Of a stretch of 15,000 nucleotides of DNA, positions 1 through 8,129 are shown piece after piece; the stretch's first letter is position 1; each line of letters starts with the position of its first letter. The stretch comes from Neocallimastix lanati (nom. inval.) (Eukaryota > Neocallimastigomycota > Neocallimastigomycetes > Neocallimastigales > Neocallimastigaceae): assembly GCA_016946835.1 (NCBI GenBank), contig JACVTC010000003.1, positions 2,215,001 through 2,230,000 of the forward strand. Reading direction: 5' to 3'. Made by a program: the position numbers and the translations under genes. Under the pieces are notes generated by a model. That model made no database searches, was not told the DNA's origin, and saw nothing but the letters and a program-made list of their open reading frames with translations.

Positions 1-310
1 ATTGATGACTTTTTTATATAATTAATAAACTTTAAAGAAATCAGAAATAGTTAAATGATGAAATATGATATAATAATTATTAAATTATACTAAATTGTTA
101 GTATATAGTAAAGAAATATAAATATTTAAAATTAATATTATTATTAAATTAAAAATGATAATAAAATATTACTTTAAAATATATATATATATATATATTG
201 TATTATGATATTATCATTAAAAAGAAAAAAATTTTTTTTTTATTTTGTAATATATATATATTATATATATTTCTTTAAACTTCTTTCATTCTATATTCAT
301 TTTAATCTAT

Positions 311-349
<39 letters not shown>

Positions 350-544
350 TAAAATTTTTTTATATAATACTACAATATATAATTATCAAATTATATAAAA
401 AATGGGAAAAAAAAAAAAAAAAAAAGGAAAAAGAAAATAGTAAATAAAAATTGTTAAATAATATGATATTACTAGTTATATTTATTGATATTTAATATAT
501 TGTTTATATTCATTTCATTTCATATAATGATTTATATTTTTTGG
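1..544. other. Gene-free AT-rich stretch downstream of the large gene
   Basis: No supportable gene. It holds a TA array (about 180-198), a 32-nt T run at 313-344, and an A run near 408-425. The plus-strand frame at 205-447 is Phe/Tyr/Lys homopolymer translation. It probably includes the 3' UTR of the minus-strand gene near its right end. Confidence 0.7.
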
Positions 545-550
545 TTTATT
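545..550 (-). promoter_or_regulatory. Possible polyadenylation signal AATAAA
   Basis: On the minus strand AATAAA starts 30 nt past the stop codon, in GCAAATAAACC, a slightly less AT-pure setting. Position and hexamer fit an mRNA 3' end. In DNA this A-rich the hexamer is frequent by chance, so only its position supports the call. Confidence 0.35.
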
Positions 551-580
551 TGCATTTGTTTTTGTTTAATTCATATCTAT

Positions 581-676
581 TTAATCCTTAAAATCTAATT
601 TCCAACAACTTCCACAAATAACACCATTTTTGGCATATTCTGTCGGTGAAATTATTGCATGACATTGTACACATTT
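581..676 (-). CDS. Coding exon 8: C-terminal GATA-like zinc finger and stop
   Basis: A terminal exon of 31 codons plus TAA, phase 0, acceptor AATTTATAG. It encodes KCVQC, then 15 residues (HAIISPTEYAKNGVI), then CGSCWKLDFKD. The cysteines are C2263, C2266, C2282 and C2285, spaced C-X2-C-X15-C-X2-C. Canonical GATA fingers have X17 or X18, a [ST]-P motif after the second Cys pair position, N-G before the third Cys and a C-N-x-C-G-L end. Here S-P, N-G and C-x-x-C are kept, but the loop is shorter, the usual loop Trp and Arg residues are absent, and Trp replaces the Gly after the last Cys. DNA contact is therefore uncertain. The exon is too short to be seen without splicing. Confidence 0.82.
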   Translation of the reverse strand, partial: KCVQCHAIISPTEYAKNGVICGSCWKLDFKD

Positions 677-2232
677 CTATAAATTTATATATTTTATAGT
701 CGTAATACAAAAATTATAAATAAAATAAAATTAAATTAATAATATATAAAATTTAAATATCATTATTTCGAAAAAAAATTAAAATAAATATATATATATT
801 TGTGGTAATTGTTTTTATCATTATTATTTATTATTTATTATTATTTATTATTATTTATTATTATTTATTATTATTTATTATTATTTATTATTATTTATTA
901 TTATTTATTATTATTTATTATTATTTATTATTATTTATTATTATTTATTATTATTTATTATTATTTATTATTATTTATTATTATTTATTATTATTTTATT
1001 ATTATTTTATTATTATTTATTATTATTTTATTATTATTTATTATTATTTTATTATTATTTATTATTATTTATTATTAATTATAAATTATAAATTAAAAAG
1101 TATACCTTTTCAAATGTTCCATGATGTCTTCTTGAGGTTCTTAACATACCATATAAGGAATAATCAATTTCTGGGGTTGGTTTTATATTATTTCCAATTA
1201 AATCAGGTGACATTGGTGATGGACTAGCTGTATTCGATTTAGATGGTCTACCACGTTTTCTTTTCTTTACTACCGGTGAGGTTGGTGCACTTTCAGAAGT
1301 TACTGATTTATTTCTCTTAAGGGTATTTAATGAATGATCTTCTTTTAAATTTTTTGAAGTTTCGGATTCAGATTTTTCCTTTTCTTCTAATTCTGTTTTT
1401 ACAACATTTTGTTCTTGAATTGATTCACTACTTTGATCCTTTTTACTTTCTTTAAGATCTACTGGTTCTTCAACACTCTTCATACTTTTACCATGATTTA
1501 TTTCACCTTGAATTTCATTTAACTTTATCTCATCCCTTAACTCATTACCTTTTTCTTTTACATCTGTTTCCTTATTATCTTCAATATTTAACTTTTCCGG
1601 TATATTATCTGTTGATTTCTTCTCAACTTCAGACATTACTTTTTTTTTTATTTCTTTATTAAGAGAAGATGATAAATCTACACTATTCTTTATACCTTTC
1701 TTATCTTCTTGTAAAGAAGTATTATTTTCTTGAATTATAGCAATGTTTTGTTGATTCATCAATAAATCATTATTTTCAGATTTCTTAGTCTCAACAATAT
1801 TATAATTTTCTTCTTTTTTACTTGATTTTATTTCTTCCTTAGTATTTAAAGTAGAATGTTTAACTACTTCATTATCATTAGATGACTTTGATTTCTTTTG
1901 CTTTACTTTTCTTAATTTTTTATGAGTTGATGATTGATGTTTATGCTTTTGTAAATTTTCATTTTCTTTATTTTTTACTATTGGTGTATTATTACTATTA
2001 TGAAATGACAAGAATTCCTTCTGTCCTTTATTTTTAGTAACAATTGATTCGATAGAATGTGATATATAATATTCATCATTGGCACCCTTTTTACCTTTAC
2101 CTTTACCTATACGAATTAAAGAAGGATCATTTTGATCTCTCATAGATTTATACTTTTCTAAATCATCTAAATTAATATCTTCAAATGATAAAATTGTACC
2201 ATTTGAATTTCTTTGTCTTCTTCTTAACTATA

Positions 2233-2304
<72 letters not shown>

Positions 2305-2528
2305 AAATAAATAAAAAAATAAAAAAATAAAAAAAAATCAATATATATAATAATAAATAAATAAATAAATAAATAAAATAAAAACAATATATATAATAAT
2401 AAATAAATAATGTTATATTAATATATTATAAATTAATATTATTTTTACTTTATAATATAATATTATTTTTACTTATATTTCTTAATTATAAATTGAAAAT
2501 TTTATTTATTTATATATTTTTATATTTA

Positions 2529-2560
<32 letters not shown>

Positions 2561-5500
2561 ATTACCTTAATTCTTTCTTCTAAAGTTAAATCAATAAATA
2601 ATGGATCTGTTTTAACAATTTCACCAATAGCAAGATATTTATGATATAAACTATCTTTTTGATCATCGGTTGAAGTGGTATCAGAACTTTCAGAAACAGA
2701 TAATCTACGTTTCTTTGATTTTATCATATTAAGATCATCATTATTATTTGTGGTAGTAGTAGTAGTAGTAGTAGTAGTAACTTTATTATCATTTTCTTTA
2801 ATTTCATTTTGTAAATTCATTAATGATTCTTTAGTTAAAGCTATTTTTTTAGGTAATTTTTTATCACCTTCACTAACGATTGAACCATCATGATTATTCT
2901 TTTCTAAATTTGATATTGAATGAGCCTTCATTTTATTATCATTAGATTCCTTTGGTGAAGAAATTTTAATATTTTCTGAAATTACAGTATCCTTATCATG
3001 AACATGAACTATATCACTTATACTAACATTCTTTATTCTTTTTCCTGTATGTTTACCAGTCTTTAATTTTTTATTATTCATTTTTATTGCTGGTTTAAGT
3101 TGTTTTTCATTTTCATTTTTTCTCTTTCTATTCGTGTTTGAATTTGTATCGGTATTGGAATTGGAATTTCCTGGGATTATATCTGAAGAAGTAATAATCG
3201 CTGATAATTGATTTTCATTAATATTAATAATTTCATTAGGAAGGTCATCATTTGGTAATATTAAATCAACACTTGCCTCCTGTAAATTAATACCTCTTAT
3301 TCTTGATTTAGTTGAAATAGAGGAAGAAAATGACATTGATGATATTGAAGATAAAGTAGAATCATCAGAAAATAAATGATCAGATTCTTCAAATGATTTT
3401 GATAGATTTGAATCATTTAAAATTTCTGAATTTAAATGACCTGAAACATTTAATTTAGAATCAGAACCGGAATCAGAATCAGAATCAGAATCAGAATCAG
3501 AACCAGAATCAGAATCAAATTCTGATAGTGAAGATAAATCGGAATTATCATCATCTGAATCATCCATACCAAGTTCATGTAATACATGATGCTCTTCCTG
3601 TTCGGTTAAACAAGCAGAAAAATTTGAAATTGATGTCAACTCTGAAGAAATATTATCAATAGAAGAGGGTGTTTCCGGTGGAGTTTGTAAAGAATTTTTT
3701 GGTTTCATTTTTGGATTTTTTGATATATAATTATTATTTGATAAATCTTTTATAGAGTCAAAACTCGAAGATGTTTCTAATAATTTATCATCTAATTTTT
3801 CATCCTTATTATCTTCCTTTTCTAAAGATTGAATAATATTACTATTGGTTTTTAAATCATGTAAAATAATATTATTAACTTTATCATTCTTTTGAATTTC
3901 AATTTCATTTTCTTCTTCTTTTTTAATCTTTTTTACTTTTTTAAAGGTCTTACTCTTTGATCTCTTATTCTTTGTACTTGTAACTGTTAAAATACTTGAT
4001 ACTTTAACTTCATTTGAATTTATTTCAATATCTTTTAATTTTTTTTCATCATTAACTTCTTTTTCCTTTTCTTTTTCTATTTCCTTTTCTTTTTCCTTCT
4101 CTTTTTCCTTTTCCTTTTCTTTTTCCATTAAAGTTTCAATAAATGTTATTTTCTCAGCCTTTTCTTCATTAACGCTACCTTTTAATTCTATATTAATATT
4201 ATTTTTATTTTTTTTATGGATTATTTTCTCATTTTTAATTTTTAAAGATTTTATTTTACTTGGGATTAATGCTTCTGCATTTCCAATAGAATGGCGTCTA
4301 CCTTTATTATTAACAGTTTTATCAAATTTGTTAAAATCATTTTCCTTTTTATCTACTAAAGTATCCTTTTTTTCTTTATTAGTAAATTTTTTATCGAGAG
4401 TAATTTTCAATTTATTTTTAATGTTCCTTGTTATTTTTATTGGAATAATCGTTTTGGTTGTCAAACTTTCATCATCATTTTCTAATGGCTCGGAATTTTT
4501 TTCTTCATGTTTTGATTCTTGATTTCCACTCTTTAAATGATCTTTTGATGATTTTCTATGACTTCCACTACTACCATTAGTAATAATATTTATTGAATTA
4601 TTATTACTTGATTTAGATATACCATCAATAAGAGATTTTTTTATAATGATAGAAATTTTCTTTTCTTCTGTTTCTTTTTTCGTCTTTAAAGTATCTGATT
4701 TCTTAATTCCATTTTTTATATTTTTATTACCATTTACATTGTTTCTTTTCGCATTTCGTGTTGAAGAGTTATTATTCTCCTCTTTGATCTTATTAATTTG
4801 TGTGGAAGTAATTTTTATAGTGGTTGATGAATTTGTTTTTGAATCATTCTTACCCTTAAAGCAAATTTCAATATTTGAATTTTTACTTTTAGAATTTCCT
4901 TTAATGTTAATATTATTATGATTATTTTTTACTTTTGAAGCAGAAGTAATTTTTTCTTTTTCTATCTTATCACTATTTTGTTCTTTTGACAATGTAGAAA
5001 TTTTAAGATTGTTGTTAATATCATAATCATGATTTGAAGAATCATTTACAGAATATATAGTATTTGAATTTTCATTATTTTTAATTTTATCGTTTAAACT
5101 ACTATTTTCATTAGTAACTATTTTTAAAGCAAATTATTTATATATATTTAAAAAAAAAAAATAAAAAAATAAAAAAAATAAAGATATATATATATTATCA
5201 TTATCATTATTATTAGTAATGATTAGTAATTATTATTGTATTATTATTAATTATTGTTATTAATTATTTTTATTATTATATTATTTATTATTGTATTATT
5301 ATTAATTATTGTTAATAATTATTATTATATTATTTATTATTATATTATTTATTATTATATTATTTATTATATTATTTATTATATTATTTATTATTATTTA
5401 TTATTATATTTATTATTATATTTATTATTATATTTATTATTATATTTATTATTATATTTATTATTATATTTATTCGTATTATTACTATTAATAATTTTCT

Positions 5501-8080
5501 AATATATTATTACCTGATTTATATTCATTTTTCTTATGAACCAAAACTTCTGAGTCATGTTTATTATTACTATTTATATTTCTTTTATCGCCTTTCTTAC
5601 TATTTTTTCTAGATTTTCCTCTTTTCGTTGTTAATGTTGTACTATTAATATTATTATTATCGTTTTCATTATTATTATCGTTTTCATTATTATTATCATA
5701 GTCCAGCATAGTTAAACTTACATTCTCTAATAATGGTTTCTGTTTAACTTGGAAATTTAATGTTGATAATGGTGAAGATTTACTACTTTTAATACCTCCT
5801 ATACTATCCATTGTCATTACTTGTTCATTTCTACTTGATTTTTGTCTGGTATTTAAATTTTTATTATTAGAGATAAAAGTTTCTGGCTTATCGATATTAG
5901 ATGAATTGACTGAGGTTTCAAAACCTGATTTATTTGGGTATAATGGTAATGAATTTCGACGAGTATCATCATTATGTTCATTATTAATATTGTTAAAATT
6001 ACCAGAATTATAATTATAACCATCAACATTTTCATTATTACTTTCATAATTATTATTATCATTATTGCCATTATTGCTTTCAGAATTACTATTATTACTA
6101 TTATTATTATTATTATTATTTTCATTATAACTTTCATAATTATTATTTTCATTATAACTTTCATAATTATTATTTTCATTATTACTTTCATAATAATTAT
6201 TATTAATACTATTAGGATTACTATTATTACTATCATTTAAATTCGAATTAGTATGATCATATCTATACTCTTTATTATTTAAATTGTTACTACAGTTACT
6301 ATGGTTACTATCATTATTACTAGCAGTAATAGTACATTTAGTATTATTTTGAGTTTCACCATCTTCATTATATCTACAATAACCATCATAATCATTATTA
6401 CCGGATGAATTATTGGATAAAATTGAGCGTTCCTGATCATTATTAGGTACCTGATTTGAATTACTTGAATTATTTAAATTATAAGATGATTTTCGTGGGC
6501 GACCTCTCGGCCTTGTTGACTTTTTTTGTTTATTTATTGAAGGTGGATGAGAACTTTTCAAAGGTGGATTAGAATCTCTTAATGTCTCGACAGGATCATT
6601 ATTAATTAATAGACTCACTTTTATCTTTGGTGAAGTTTCTTCGTTCAATGAAGAATTATAATTATTAGAATTATCCATATCATAACTTGAAAGAGAAGTA
6701 TTAGAATTGTTTGAATTATTACGAGAAACATAAGAATTCTTACGAGAATATGTTGTTGCATCAGATTCAAAATTAGATTTCGGTTGAGAATAAAGATAGT
6801 TATTTGAATTTGATTTTAATGAATAAGTGTTATTCGAAAAATTAGAACTTTGATATGACATATTTTCATCATTTTTATATTGACTCGATATTGAAGATAA
6901 ATCATCTTCATTTTTATTACTATTACTATTAAAATTATTATTATTATTAGTAAATTCATTATTACGACCATAATCATTACTTCTATTATAATTATTACTA
7001 TTATTATTATTATTATTAAATTCATTACTACGATCATAATCATTGCTTCTATTATAATTATTATTATTATTATTATTATCATTATATTCATTAGTACTAC
7101 GATAATCATTATTATTAGTATTATGATAATTATTATATTCATTATTACTATGATGATGATGATGATGATTATATTCATTATAATCATTATTGCGTAAACC
7201 CATCAACGATAAATTATTTGATTGAGATTGTAAATGATAAGAACTAAGAGTTGGTGGTGGTGATTTATAACTGGATTGGATATCTGGTAATATAAATTCT
7301 TTTTCCATAGATTTTTTATTTGGATTATAATCATTTTTTTGATTTTTCACATAATTTGGAGTAGGTACTGAATTAGAACGTGAATTACTATAGTAATTAT
7401 CGTACACGGATTGTTCATTAATAATAGAATAGTTAGGAGAGGATATGGATGAACTTGTTGGTGATTGAATAATAGAATTATATGAATTAGACATTGATTG
7501 AGAATTAATTATATCATTATTTTTATCATTATTAAAATTTTTATTAGAATTTAAAGATAGAATTTGTTTTGATGGATATTGTAATTTATTTTGTTCTTGA
7601 TCATTAAATGAATAGGATGAGTTATATTGTTGACCCGATTGAAATACAGGACTTTGTGTTTGAGATTGTGATCTTAGTTTGGAATTCTGATAAATTTGAG
7701 ATTGAGAATGTATTTGGGGTTGAGAATAAGATCTTGAACGAGGATAATTATTTTGAGAGTAATAGGATTGAGTTTGATTTTGATTTTGATTTTGACTTTG
7801 ATTTTGAGATGAATTAGTATTTTGATATTGCGATATATCATTTTGATTATAATTATAAGAATATTCTTTTTCATTTGAATAAGAATTTGAAAGAGTATAG
7901 GATTTATAATCTGATTTATCCTGTATAGAATTATAAGATAATCCATTATTATTACTGTTGTTGTTGTTATTGTAGTAAAAATTATCTTTATTAGAATTAT
8001 TTATATATCCTTTATTTATAGTCAAATCTTGACTTTGTCTTCTTTGACTTGAAAAATTAATTTCTTGATCTTTATGAGAA

Positions 8081-8129
<49 letters not shown>

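Noticed and set aside
205-447. 80-codon plus-strand frame
   Set aside because: Mostly Phe and Lys from T and A runs; no domain, no complexity.
830-1076. CRISPR-like regular array
   Set aside because: The repeats are contiguous 10-bp units without unique spacers, in a eukaryotic intron.
802-1227. Plus-strand open frames rich in Tyr, Leu and Ile
   Set aside because: They are translation of the TTATTTATTA repeat inside an intron, then antisense of exon 7.
2181-2387. Minus-strand 68-codon poly-Phe frame
   Set aside because: It is the 65-nt homopolymer of intron 6 read in another frame.
5254-5502. Two overlapping plus-strand Ile/Tyr/Leu frames
   Set aside because: Repeat translation across the TTA/TAT array of intron 5.
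5853-7187. Ile/Met-rich frames on both strands inside exon 5
   Set aside because: Other-frame shadows of AAT/AAC Asn runs (ATT, ATA, ATC codons).
2506-8025. Two independent genes starting at 8025 and 4992
   Set aside because: Both apparent starts are TTG, the frames stay open upstream to AG acceptors, and split codons join in frame across 8387/8069 and 5513/5117.
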